From positions 1-36,223 of the forward strand of contig JAQTUW010000027.1 of assembly GCA_028707085.1 (NCBI GenBank): a DNA stretch of 36,223 bases, written 5' to 3'. The DNA comes from Methylococcales bacterium (GTDB lineage Bacteria; Pseudomonadota; Gammaproteobacteria; Methylococcales; Methylomonadaceae). Shown here one piece after another: positions 17,306-24,844 of the stretch. How positions within the stretch are numbered: position 1 is the stretch's first letter; every line of letters begins with the position of its first letter. The notes beneath the pieces were generated by a model that did not search any database, was not told where the DNA came from, and worked only from the letters and a program-made list of their open reading frames with translations. A program made the position numbers and the translations under genes.

Positions 17306-17949
17306 GCGAATCTGCAAGAATCGGGATTTTGCTGGTCGATGACCACGCGATCGTCCGCGAGGGTTACCGGGCGCTGCTGGCCAAACAGCCGGATCTGCAA
17401 TTGCTGGCTGAGGCCGAGGAAGGCATGGAAGCTTATCGGCTGTTCAAGCAATGCGCGCCGGATGTGGTGGTGATGGATATTTCCATGCCGGGCATGGGCG
17501 GCCTGGAGCTGATTTCCCGCATCAAACAGCGTTGCGAACAGGCGCGAATTCTGGTGTTCAGCATGCATCAAAATCCGCTTTTCGCCTTGCAGGCCACCCG
17601 CGCCGGGGCGCTAGGCTACGTGACCAAAAGCAGTCCGCCGGAAGTATTGCTGCGGGCCATCCGCGAAGTGTACGGCCATAGACTCTATTTAAGCGATGAC
17701 ATTGCCCGATTGCTGGCGCTGGAAAAAATCGGCTCCGAAAGGCTGGCCCTGGAAACCCTGACCGCCAGGGAATTCGAAATTCTGCGGCTGCTGATCGAAG
17801 CGCACGGCACTGAGGAAATTGCCCAAATTCTGAGCATCAGCCCCAAAACCGTGTGCAATTGCCATTATCTGATCAAGCGCAAACTGGGGGTGACTAGCGA
17901 TATCGAACTGACCCGGCTGGCGATCAGGCTGGATGTGTTAGGCGCTTAG
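17302..17949 (+). CDS. NarL/FixJ-family response regulator
   Basis: A 215-residue cytosolic transcription regulator. The receiver domain (about 6-122) has the acidic pair DD (13-14), the phosphoacceptor D59 (in VVVMDISMPGMGG) and the conserved lysine in YVTKSS. The LuxR-type helix-turn-helix is at about 150-212 (LTAREFEILRLL ... EEIAQILSISPKTVCNCHYLIKRKLGV). It is translationally coupled to the upstream kinase gene, its obvious partner. Candidate targets are the divergent DUF3280-like operon and the convergent truncated hemoglobin gene; that is inference from proximity. Confidence 0.93.
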   Translation: MSESARIGILLVDDHAIVREGYRALLAKQPDLQLLAEAEEGMEAYRLFKQCAPDVVVMDISMPGMGGLELISRIKQRCEQARILVFSMHQNPLFALQATRAGALGYVTKSSPPEVLLRAIREVYGHRLYLSDDIARLLALEKIGSERLALETLTAREFEILRLLIEAHGTEEIAQILSISPKTVCNCHYLIKRKLGVTSDIELTRLAIRLDVLGA

Positions 17950-18043
17950 CAAACGCATAGACACAGCCCCGCCTGCCCTGCGGCGGCATTCTGGCCGTTG
18001 GCCGCCGGCTGACTGGCTTACACGAACCTGCCGGCTTGTGTTT

Positions 18044-18589
18044 TCAGGCCGCCAGCATCAGTTCCGGCCCTCTGCCCATCAGCCCGTCCCTGCCGGTTTC
18101 GGCAAATTCGAGGATACTGGCCGCCGTTTGCGCATTGACGCCCAATTCCTGCAGGGATTCCGCCAGATGCGTCATGACGATATCGTAATGTTCGTCTTCC
18201 GGTAACAGCTTCATCAGATGGGAATGCCCCAGGCACATCAGGTTGATGGTGCGGATATCCCGGCCGCCGACTATATCCAGCAGAAAGGAAAAATCCCGGC
18301 CGGTAACCAGACTGGGTTTAGCGTTGGTTCTGGCGAAGGCGACTGTGAAGTATTCATCCAGCAGATCCGATATTTCGGCCTCCGACGGCCGTGGGTCGGC
18401 CAGCAGGGCATTGATATAGCATTTCAGCGCCGCGGTCTGATCGGCCACCGGGCGGGTAAAGAAGAAGCGGTTGATTCGGTAGTCATCCAGCATCTTGTCA
18501 TAAAGCCTATCCACCAGACTGGCTATCAGGGCTGTATCGCTAAGGTGCAGGCGGCTGCCTGTTCTTTGGGTAACAACGGTTGTATTCAT
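18044..18589 (-). CDS. Truncated-hemoglobin-like protein
   Basis: A 181-residue cytosolic protein resembling group 1 truncated hemoglobins, which bind O2 or NO. Matching features are LVDRLYDKMLDDYRINRFF at about 25-43, the long middle helices, and LGHSHLMKLLPEDEHYDIVMTHLAESLQELGV, in which H124 aligns best with the proximal F8 heme ligand. N- and C-terminal extensions make it longer than the usual 115-130 residues. It is a single gene, convergent with the response regulator gene. A role in NO or O2 handling fits a microaerobic nitrogen fixer, but nothing in the sequence shows its regulation. Confidence 0.8.
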   Translation of the reverse strand: MNTTVVTQRTGSRLHLSDTALIASLVDRLYDKMLDDYRINRFFFTRPVADQTAALKCYINALLADPRPSEAEISDLLDEYFTVAFARTNAKPSLVTGRDFSFLLDIVGGRDIRTINLMCLGHSHLMKLLPEDEHYDIVMTHLAESLQELGVNAQTAASILEFAETGRDGLMGRGPELMLAA

Positions 18590-18785
18590 TATTATTCTCC
18601 TGCCATTGTCATGTCGGAGTGTGTCAGTCTGCCTGCCTTTTTGGATTTGTCAAATTAATCTGAAAAATAACCATTCAACTTTTTTACGCTAAAGGACGGC
18701 GGCGCCTGAGCGAGTCCGTTCTTCCCTTAACGGACTCTGGCTGGATCGGCTCAACCCGGTGACAGGATCGATTAAACGCCTTTGG

Positions 18786-19436
18786 TTATCTGTTCTGGAA
18801 AAACTTTTCCAGCGCCTCGGCTCTGTCCGCCGCCACTTTTTGGGCATGCGGCCGACTTTCGACCAGCTTGATATAAGCGTCTATGCCGGGAATATGGGCG
18901 GCGACCAGATTTTCTCCATACAGATTCCCGGTGGCAAGTGCCACCAGTTGCAGGTGCGGCCAGGCAACGATATCGGCCATGCCAAATTGCCCGCCCAGGG
19001 CGTAAGGCGTCAGTTTTAACAGCCTGGACAAACCTTTAAGACCGGTTTCCAGTTTGGTTTTGACCTCATCCTTGACTTCATCGCAGACTTTTCCGCCGAA
19101 AATGGCTTCCGAATAAATTCTGCGGGCAACCTGCTCCACATTAAGTTCGATGTGCTGGATAAATTCCCGGACTTTCGCCCGCTCGAAGGCATTGGCCGGA
19201 TAAAGCGGATTGGCCGGATAGACATCTTCCAGATATTCTATAATTGCCTGCGACTCCGACAAATAACCGTCGGCTGTCTTGATAAACGGGATTTTTCCAA
19301 GTGGCGAGCGTTCCAGTATGGCGGCTTCCTGACTGGGCACGGTCGGTACTTCGTTAAATTCGATGCCTTTTTCCAGCAAAACCAGCCTGACTTTGTTGTA
19401 ATAGTTACTGATTGCAAAACCGTATAGCGTGATCAT
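18786..19436 (-). CDS. Glutathione S-transferase family protein
   Basis: A 216-residue cytosolic protein with a thioredoxin-like N-terminal domain (about 1-78; MITLYGFAISNYYNKVRLVLLEKGIEF, with SPLGKIPFI and the glutathione-contacting ESQAI motif) and an all-helical C-terminal domain (about 85-210, with GMADIVAWPHL). This is GST architecture; substrate is unknown. The start at the ATG of MITLYG has AAGG close upstream; the frame is open ten codons further. It is divergent from a TetR-family regulator gene with operator-like dyads between, so it is probably that regulator's target. Confidence 0.9.
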   Translation of the reverse strand: MITLYGFAISNYYNKVRLVLLEKGIEFNEVPTVPSQEAAILERSPLGKIPFIKTADGYLSESQAIIEYLEDVYPANPLYPANAFERAKVREFIQHIELNVEQVARRIYSEAIFGGKVCDEVKDEVKTKLETGLKGLSRLLKLTPYALGGQFGMADIVAWPHLQLVALATGNLYGENLVAAHIPGIDAYIKLVESRPHAQKVAADRAEALEKFFQNR

Positions 19437-19472
19437 TACCTTATCTCCAAAAAATGAAAAAGCCAAAAAGAC

Positions 19473-19512
19473 AGACAGACCTGTCTATTTACATAGTACA
19501 GACTGTTCTGTA
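19473..19512. promoter_or_regulatory. Paired operator-like dyads between GST and tetR-type genes
   Basis: Two related dyads lie in the 103-base divergent gap. The first contains AGACCTGTCT (19477-19486), the second TACAG/CTGTA arms around AGACTGTTCT (19497-19512). Both fit AGACNN(G/T)TCT, close to the TAGACNNGTCTA type known for some TetR-family repressors, with centres 23 bases apart. They probably bind the adjacent regulator; not tested. Confidence 0.55.
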
Positions 19513-19539
19513 TAGTTGCAATTTATTTTTAGACCGTTC

Positions 19540-20112
19540 ATGACCCGTAATCTCCGAGAACACATTCTGCAAACCGCTTCCGGGCTGTTTTACAGCCAGG
19601 GCATTAAGGCCACCGGCATCGATACCATCGTTAAAGCCAGCGGCGTCGCCAAAATGAGTTTATACAAGTATTTTCCCTCCAAGGACGATCTGGTCGTGGC
19701 GCATTTGCAGCGTAGCAAGGAAGTTATGTTATCCTTCATCAACTGCGGCATTGCAGGCGAAGACAAGACGGCGGAGCAAAAACTGCTAGCCGTTTTTGAT
19801 GTGTTTGCAGAAATCCTGGCCAATCCTGAATTTCGCGGCTGCCCTTTTATCAATGCCTCTGCCGAATTTGCAGACGCCCCGGCGCCTGTTCGGCAGGCTG
19901 TCGCCAATTTTTCCGAAGCCTTGCACAAACTGCTGGCAGATCTGGCTTTACAGGCGGGGATTGCTGATGCGCAACAGCTTGCCAGACAACTATCCATGCT
20001 GATTACCGGCGCCGTCGTAAGTAAGCAGATAGAAAAACAGCCTGATACAATGCGCACCGCTTATATAGCGGCGAAAATTCTGATTGAACAGGGAGCAAAA
20101 ACCAGGATTTAG
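19540..20112 (+). CDS. TetR/AcrR-family transcriptional regulator
   Basis: A 190-residue DNA-binding regulator. The N-terminal helix-turn-helix (about 3-50) reads REHILQTASGLFYSQGIKATGIDTIVKASGVAKMSLYKYFPSKDDLV, typical TetR. The C-terminal helical domain (about 65-185) has the GCPFINASAEF segment seen in a subgroup of TetR repressors that respond to electrophilic or toxic compounds. The ATG start is chosen over a TTG eight codons upstream. It is divergent from the GST gene and probably autoregulates and represses it; the ligand is unknown. Confidence 0.9.
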   Translation: MTRNLREHILQTASGLFYSQGIKATGIDTIVKASGVAKMSLYKYFPSKDDLVVAHLQRSKEVMLSFINCGIAGEDKTAEQKLLAVFDVFAEILANPEFRGCPFINASAEFADAPAPVRQAVANFSEALHKLLADLALQAGIADAQQLARQLSMLITGAVVSKQIEKQPDTMRTAYIAAKILIEQGAKTRI

Positions 20113-20159
20113 TGTGGTTTTCTAGGTTCCCATGCTTCATGCGTTCCCTTAATAGGGTC

Positions 20160-20192
20160 ATGCGGCGCAATACGGATACTATTGCGCCGCAT
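20160..20192. terminator. 13-bp perfect hairpin between convergent genes
   Basis: ATGCGGCGCAATA (20160-20172) and TATTGCGCCGCAT (20180-20192) form a perfect 13-bp stem with a 7-base loop, in the gap between the TetR-type gene and the convergent CCG-domain gene. There is no T-run on either side, so a Rho-independent function is uncertain, but the stem is strong enough to protect both 3' ends. Confidence 0.6.
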
Positions 20193-20206
20193 GTTCGAAG
20201 TCTTTC

Positions 20207-21454
20207 TCAACCACTCGGCAACTGTTTTGCCAATAAAGTGAGCGGATGAATGAGTTTGTGCTGTTCACTGCTAAGGTAAGCCGCACAGCCATAATTGCTA
20301 CTGACTATGTAATCGGCTTGAGCGGCGCTGATGACCTGCTGCTTTAGCGCTTTTAGCTGGGCGGCATTCTCCGGATGGCTCAACATATAACTGCCGCCCG
20401 CGCCACAGCAAAGCTGATTATCCGCCAGCGCGGCAACACTGACTTGCGGAATTTTCTGCAACAGACTGTAGACATTTTGCTGACTTTTTAAGACATTGCG
20501 CTGACTGCAAGGCTCGTGCACGGCTATATGGATACTGGCTGGCAGCAATTGCAGATCAGCGGGCCAATGTTCCAGTAAAAATTGGCTTATATCTTTTTGG
20601 TTTAGCCTAAACCTTAGTGCGGCTTCCACATCATCGCTTTGATATTCGCTCAACATGGCTCCGCAGCCGCTGGCGGTATGTAAAACCGCATCGACTTCCA
20701 AGGCATTAAAAACCTGAATATTGTTATTTATCAAGGTGGTTGCAGACTGCCCATTATGTTGATGAATAGCCCCGCAACAGCCTTGTTCCGGCGGGACTAG
20801 CACTTCAAAACCAATTGCATTCAACAGGCGGATGCTATCTGAAAGAGTCGCCCTGTCGAAATGTTCGGCCAGACAGCCGGTAAACAAAGCTACCCGCCCA
20901 CAACAGCCTGCTTTTGGCGGATAACTGTTTGCCAAAGGCCGAATTGACGGTTCGCTCAACAAGGCTTCCGCCTGGGCCAACCCGGTTTTATGCAGCAGCC
21001 CTGATTTGCGCAATCGTTTTTGCAAGCCGGATTTAAGATAGGCCAACAGCAAGGGCATGATACCGGCCAGCCAGCGTTTGTTGGCAATTAACCAAAATGC
21101 CAGTCGCGCCAACCGGCGAGGCTGGTTTTGCAGTTTGCTTTGCGCCTGATCATATAACTGGCCATAGGTCATGTGGCTGGGGCAAATTACTTCGCATGCC
21201 CGGCATTGCAGGCAGTTTTGCAGATGCCTCTGTTCCTCTGCCGTGATCGGCTGATTTTCCACCAGCAGCTTGCTGAGGATACGGATACGCCGGCGCGGGG
21301 TTTCCGCCTCGATCTGAAACAGCCTAAAGGTCGGACAGCCGCCGACGCACATACCGCAGTTCAGACAATCCCGGGCTTCCGGAATATACGGGCCGCCACC
21401 GGCCGCGACGTCTTCCGTCTGGCCGTTAAAATCCATATCCATGAAGTCAAACAT
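20207..21454 (-). CDS. CCG-domain Fe-S oxidoreductase, GlcF-like, in nif operon
   Basis: A 415-residue cytosolic protein. The N-terminal part carries two [4Fe-4S] motifs, CLNCGMCVGGCP (about 30-41) and CLQCRACEVICP (about 80-91). The C-terminal part has two cysteine-rich CCG domains (FTGCLAEH...GCCGAIH and EPCSQRN...CCGAGG). This is the architecture of glycolate oxidase subunit GlcF and related Fe-S subunits. No GlcD/GlcE flavoprotein gene is near. A strong Shine-Dalgarno (GGAGGG) precedes the ATG, one base after the preceding gene's stop, so it is co-transcribed with the nif-associated genes. A role in electron transfer to nitrogenase or a partner dehydrogenase is inference. Confidence 0.85.
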   Translation of the reverse strand: MFDFMDMDFNGQTEDVAAGGGPYIPEARDCLNCGMCVGGCPTFRLFQIEAETPRRRIRILSKLLVENQPITAEEQRHLQNCLQCRACEVICPSHMTYGQLYDQAQSKLQNQPRRLARLAFWLIANKRWLAGIMPLLLAYLKSGLQKRLRKSGLLHKTGLAQAEALLSEPSIRPLANSYPPKAGCCGRVALFTGCLAEHFDRATLSDSIRLLNAIGFEVLVPPEQGCCGAIHQHNGQSATTLINNNIQVFNALEVDAVLHTASGCGAMLSEYQSDDVEAALRFRLNQKDISQFLLEHWPADLQLLPASIHIAVHEPCSQRNVLKSQQNVYSLLQKIPQVSVAALADNQLCCGAGGSYMLSHPENAAQLKALKQQVISAAQADYIVSSNYGCAAYLSSEQHKLIHPLTLLAKQLPSG

Positions 21455-21455
21455 A

Positions 21456-21899
21456 TCAACCCTCCATAACCTTGACATAAGCGCGGCGCAACAGCTCCAT
21501 TTCCGCCGGCGGCCGGCCACGTAATTCCGGCAGGGTTCTCAGCGTGCAATTCCGGCTGGACATCAGCCTGTGCGGCGGATCCAGCAGCTTGAACCGGGCC
21601 ATATGGACGGTAATAATGCCGCCCGGTGCATCGATTTGCTGGGTAAATCCGGGTTCTACGGCCAGCAAATCGTTATCGAACTGCAAAATTCGGTTAACGG
21701 CATTCAGCAGCGTAGCCGGATGAATGCTGATTTTAATGGCTTCCGTTTCGTCCTCTTCCAGGGGACTGGATAAGGGAGGCAGGGGATGCGGAAAGCAGAC
21801 GCTGCCGTTGGCTTGCTGGCCGAACAGGGTCAACGCGCTAATGTCGCCCTTGTAGTAAAGCAGCAAACGATGGCGGGCAAATTCGCTAAAGGGCAGCAT
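21456..21899 (-). CDS. Unknown protein of the nif accessory operon (147 aa)
   Basis: A 147-residue protein with no recognised family, signal peptide or membrane segment. It begins MLPFSEFARHRLLLYYKGD and has a proline-rich stretch (CFPHPLPPLSSP, about 35-46) followed by an acidic patch (EEDETEA). The start has AAGG three bases upstream. It lies five bases after the DUF364 gene and one base before the CCG-domain gene, so it is firmly inside the operon. It has two cysteines, too few for a cluster alone. The function cannot be stated. Confidence 0.7.
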   Translation of the reverse strand: MLPFSEFARHRLLLYYKGDISALTLFGQQANGSVCFPHPLPPLSSPLEEDETEAIKISIHPATLLNAVNRILQFDNDLLAVEPGFTQQIDAPGGIITVHMARFKLLDPPHRLMSSRNCTLRTLPELRGRPPAEMELLRRAYVKVMEG

Positions 21900-21904
21900 A
21901 TGCC

Positions 21905-22876
21905 TTAATTTAGAGTGTAGGCCGAACCGTGACTGTCCCACAGCGGTTTATAACTGCCATCCAGACACGACAGGCGGTTGCCGACCTGTTCCAGCAACGC
22001 ATAATCCGGAAACCGTTTGCTGTTGCCTGCGGCGTACCAGGCGTCCATTTCCGTCTTCAACCTGACGCGCTCCGCAGCGCAATCGGCAATCTGCTGTTTT
22101 AGCCAAGCCATGCTATTTAGCGGCGTTAATTCCGCAATGCGGTAGCGTAGCGCCCTGCCGAATATACGTACTCCGCCGCCTTGCGCCACTGTCTGCTGCA
22201 GGTCGGCGTCGTCGATGACTTCCACGCCGGCCAGATAATCGACGCCAAACTCGTGCAACTGCGGCAGCCAGGGCGTCGTCGGCCCCATCAGCACCGTTTT
22301 GGCATGGGCGGACAATTCGGCCAGCCTGGGAAAGGTTTTATTGGTGATGGCGCTGGCTGTGATGAACACCCAGTCGGCCTGCGGCAGCAAAAATTCACTG
22401 GCCGCGTCCGGTAAATCGCCATCCTGCATCTGTCGCTCCAGAATGGTGAGCCGCATCTGTTGCTGGTAACGCTCTATGCCGGGATAGCGGCCAATGACGA
22501 CCACATTTTTATCCTGTAATTGCGGCAAAAAATAGTCGAATACCGCCAGATTGGGGAATTCATGACCGTTTTCCAGCGCCAGCGAGGCCGGTAATGGCCG
22601 ACTGTTGATGCAGCTATTGATGGCGGCCATGGCCACGGTGGCTTTATAAGGCTCCCATTCCAGAATCCAGGCGGCGACATCGGTAATGGCTTTGCCGCCG
22701 AGTTCGCCCGACCAGGGCAGCGTGCGGGTGGCGATGCCGGGACTCATGGCCAGACCAATGCCGTGGTTACTGTTCCGGCATAGCGTCCAGACCATGCCTA
22801 TCGTCAGGCTGTCTACCCGGGCATTGCTGCTGCAATAATCCAGCAGCAATTCGTAGAGTCGTTTGGGGTTGTTCAT
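21905..22876 (-). CDS. DUF364 domain protein (putative heavy-metal chelation)
   Basis: A 323-residue cytosolic protein. The N-terminal part (about 1-95) resembles DUF4213; the middle (about 105-235) is a Rossmann-like DUF364 domain with VVVIGRYPGIERY, LLPQADWVFITASAITNKTFPRLAEL and VLMGPTTPWLP. This pair is described as a putative heavy-metal chelation fold. A C-terminal helical extension of about 80 residues is extra and includes KTEMDAWYAAGNSKRFPDY. The ATG overlaps the previous gene's stop by four bases. Being in a nif operon suggests a role in metal handling for cofactor assembly; that is inference. Confidence 0.8.
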   Translation of the reverse strand: MNNPKRLYELLLDYCSSNARVDSLTIGMVWTLCRNSNHGIGLAMSPGIATRTLPWSGELGGKAITDVAAWILEWEPYKATVAMAAINSCINSRPLPASLALENGHEFPNLAVFDYFLPQLQDKNVVVIGRYPGIERYQQQMRLTILERQMQDGDLPDAASEFLLPQADWVFITASAITNKTFPRLAELSAHAKTVLMGPTTPWLPQLHEFGVDYLAGVEVIDDADLQQTVAQGGGVRIFGRALRYRIAELTPLNSMAWLKQQIADCAAERVRLKTEMDAWYAAGNSKRFPDYALLEQVGNRLSCLDGSYKPLWDSHGSAYTLN

Positions 22877-23268
22877 GTTACCGTTGACTGCGGGATTTCC
22901 AGTAATTTGGCTTCTGTTCTGATGTCGTCCGGTTTACCCCAGGCATTGATGGCTTCTACAAACCATTGTTTTTTGCCGGGATGGGGTTGCACTATATCGT
23001 ATTCGGCGTAAAAACCGCCTTCGCAATTGAATTTGATCTGGCCGATCCGCTGCTGGTTGGCGTCGTACCAGAAGCCGGTCAAATCCTGGCTTTGGGTGTA
23101 CGGATCGGTGACCAGACTAAACACTGCATTCTCGAATTGCGGCGCTTTCAAGCCCAGGCTTTCCGGAAAACCCAGTCTGGCGATGCTTTTGGCTATGCCT
23201 TCGCATATTGCCTGACCAAATGCCCGCCTGGCTTCGATATGCTGCGCGATGTCGCTATTGACTGTCAT
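22873..23268 (-). CDS. Unknown protein of the nif accessory operon (131 aa)
   Basis: A 131-residue soluble protein with no family I recognise. Helical N-terminus (HIEARRAFGQAICEGIAKSIARLGFP), then a strand-rich core (FSLVTDPYTQSQDLTGFWYD, IGQIKFNCEGGFYAEYDIV) ending in a short linker. GAGG eight bases before the ATG supports the start. It is four bases from the TPR-like gene and overlaps the DUF364 gene by four bases. A single cysteine argues against a cluster ligand set. Confidence 0.75.
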   Translation of the reverse strand: MTVNSDIAQHIEARRAFGQAICEGIAKSIARLGFPESLGLKAPQFENAVFSLVTDPYTQSQDLTGFWYDANQQRIGQIKFNCEGGFYAEYDIVQPHPGKKQWFVEAINAWGKPDDIRTEAKLLEIPQSTVT

Positions 23269-23271
23269 ACT

Positions 23272-23772
23272 TTAATCCTCTTTTAATGCCTGCGCCAGTT
23301 GCATGATCACCGAACTGCCGATGCGGTCTTCCGGATCCAGCACCCGCAGCAAGTCCAGTATCGTTTGCGATTCTTCGACCTGCTGCCGGCGCAATTTGAT
23401 AAATGCCAGCGCTTTTAATGTGTACAAATAGAACAGAGTAATATCGCTGGCGTACATATCCCATTTTTCCGGTTCGGCCGCCAGTTGACGATAATCGTCT
23501 GGAAAGAGGCCCTGACTCGAAGCCGCGGCCAGCCCGGTCATGACCTCTCTTTCCGCTTCCTGCAAACGGCCCTGATAAAAATAAAACTTGTACAGGGCAA
23601 AATGAGTTTGCAAACAGGCGCCGTCCAGCGCCTGCGCCTGCTTGAACAACTGTTCCGCCCTTGGCCTGTCGACATGATTCGCCACCACTGCCGCTTGCAA
23701 CAGGTTGTTGACAGCCTCCGGAATATCGAGGCTGAACAGCACCCGCTCTTCGAGCAAGGCCGGCTGCGCCAT
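23272..23772 (-). CDS. TPR-like nif-associated protein
   Basis: A 166-residue all-helical protein resembling tetratricopeptide repeats: AEQLFKQAQALDGACLQTHFALYKFYFYQGRLQEAEREV (about 40-78) matches a TPR pair, and ITLFYLYTLKALAFIKLRRQQVEESQTILDLLRVLDP (about 112-148) a further one. Such proteins mediate protein contacts. TPR genes next to Shethna-type ferredoxin genes are known in nif clusters. It lies two bases after the [2Fe-2S] ferredoxin gene. The partner is unknown. Confidence 0.75.
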   Translation of the reverse strand: MAQPALLEERVLFSLDIPEAVNNLLQAAVVANHVDRPRAEQLFKQAQALDGACLQTHFALYKFYFYQGRLQEAEREVMTGLAAASSQGLFPDDYRQLAAEPEKWDMYASDITLFYLYTLKALAFIKLRRQQVEESQTILDLLRVLDPEDRIGSSVIMQLAQALKED

Positions 23773-23774
23773 GC

Positions 23775-24098
23775 CTACCAGACCTCCGCCGGTACTTTAA
23801 GGGCTTCGACAGGCGCACCGCCCAGCAAATGCTGATCGATGATGGTCTTGACATCGGCCTTGCCCACCCGTCCGTACATGACGCCTTCCGGATAGACCAG
23901 CACACTGGGCCCCATCATGCAAGGCCCCATGCAACCGGTGTTGGTCAGGGCGATCCTGTCGAACAGATTGCGGTTCTGAATTTCGTTCATGAATTCATTC
24001 ATCACTTCCGCGCAGCCACTGGCGGCGCAGGAACCGCGCGGATGGCCTTCCGGACGGTTCTGGGTACAGACGAATACGTGTTTCTCAGGTCTAGGCAT
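23775..24098 (-). CDS. Thioredoxin-like [2Fe-2S] ferredoxin (Shethna FeS I type)
   Basis: A 107-residue ferredoxin with a thioredoxin-like fold. The expected cluster ligands are C11, C24, C56 and C60 (HVFVC, PRGSC, TNTGCMGPC). This pattern matches the nif-linked Shethna FeS protein I / FdI group. GGAG in CCAAGGAGAAAACC precedes the ATG. It is the first gene of the tight six-gene run after a 192-base gap from fdxB and probably carries electrons for nitrogenase or cofactor assembly. Confidence 0.9.
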   Translation of the reverse strand: MPRPEKHVFVCTQNRPEGHPRGSCAASGCAEVMNEFMNEIQNRNLFDRIALTNTGCMGPCMMGPSVLVYPEGVMYGRVGKADVKTIIDQHLLGGAPVEALKVPAEVW

Positions 24099-24290
24099 GG
24101 TTTTCTCCTTGGTTCAAAAACTATTTGTATTGGTCTGATTGCGTACAGGCGGCCATCGCTCGCCTGTCCTAAAATATGCGCACAATAGCGCAGTCATTGG
24201 CTATACCAGGCGCGCAAAACCATCCGCCCCGCTGCACGACTCCCCAAAGAGCGCTGCTACAGGCGATAGAAGATGCCGCGCATCCGGTAA
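24099..24290. other. Gap between fdxB and [2Fe-2S] ferredoxin gene
   Basis: A 192-base non-coding stretch within an otherwise compact operon. It contains a 7-bp stem ACAGGCG/CGCCTGT (24145-24167) and, on the minus strand, a poor sigma-54-like sequence with GG and GC at the right spacing (24140-24155). No good NifA upstream motif was found. It may reduce readthrough or hold a weak promoter for the six genes downstream. Confidence 0.4.
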
Positions 24291-24608
24291 TCAGGCCGCC
24301 AATTTGTGTTCGTGGGTAAAGCAGTCTTTTGGACAAACTTTGGAACAGGCTTCGCAACCTATGCAGTCCGCGGCATTTTTTAAGGTCATGACCTGACTGT
24401 TATCGTCATCGTCCTCAAAATCGCCATAACCGTCGCCAAAGTCTTCGGCTGCCAGCACATCGTCCTTATCGACCAGATCGAAGACGTCACGCGGACAGAC
24501 TTTAAAACAGCGACCACAGCCTATGCAGGTGCGGGGGTTGAGATTGGTGACATAAGCGGGCGTCCAGACTGTGCCGCCAAATGTGGTACCGGTTACAAAT
24601 TCACTCAT
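24291..24608 (-). CDS. fdxB: nif-specific ferredoxin III (FdxB), 2[4Fe-4S]
   Basis: A 105-residue ferredoxin with two [4Fe-4S] motifs, CIGCGRCFKVCP (about 28-39) and CIGCEACSKVCP (about 82-93). They are separated by an acidic insertion (residues about 50-70, with DFEDDDDN) typical of nif-specific ferredoxin III. The opening SEFVTGTTFGGTVWTP is also characteristic. The start is preceded by GGAG-like AAGGAGTCGAC. In the operon it follows the CCE_0567-like gene by nine bases. Likely electron carrier for nitrogenase or FeMo-co synthesis. Confidence 0.93.
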   Translation of the reverse strand: MSEFVTGTTFGGTVWTPAYVTNLNPRTCIGCGRCFKVCPRDVFDLVDKDDVLAAEDFGDGYGDFEDDDDNSQVMTLKNAADCIGCEACSKVCPKDCFTHEHKLAA

Positions 24609-24617
24609 GTCGACTCC

Positions 24618-24833
24618 TTACGCTACTTCGCCGCTGGCGGCCAGGAATTTTTTGTTGGCTTCGTCCCAGGCGGCGCAGGCGTCATAGGTTGCCTGGGCGA
24701 TACCCGGTAGTTCGGCATACGCATCCGGCAGACGGTCTTCAATCAGGTCATGCAGTTCCATGGCCTTTTCGCTAGCCAGACGTTTGTTCTTTTTGACTTC
24801 TTTTTCCAGTTTTTTAAGTTCTTCATCAGTCAT
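24618..24833 (-). CDS. CCE_0567-family small protein
   Basis: A 71-residue helical-hairpin protein with a charged N-terminal half (DEELKKLEKEVKKNKRLASEKAMELHDLIEDRLP) and YDACAAWDEANKKF near the C-terminus. This matches the CCE_0567 family (Rop-like, described as a metal-binding small nif protein). It sits 11 bases after the DUF269 gene and nine before fdxB, its usual neighbours in nif clusters. A precise role is not established. Confidence 0.85.
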   Translation of the reverse strand: MTDEELKKLEKEVKKNKRLASEKAMELHDLIEDRLPDAYAELPGIAQATYDACAAWDEANKKFLAASGEVA

Positions 24834-24844
24834 GCTCGGACTCC

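Noticed and set aside
18020-18041. Possible terminator (ACACGAA/TTGTGT) after the response regulator gene
   Set aside because: The stem has a bulge and only a four-base T-run, and it abuts the globin stop codon. Too weak to list.
24140-24155. Sigma-54-like sequence before the [2Fe-2S] ferredoxin gene
   Set aside because: GG and GC are correctly spaced but most other consensus positions fail and there is no activator motif upstream.
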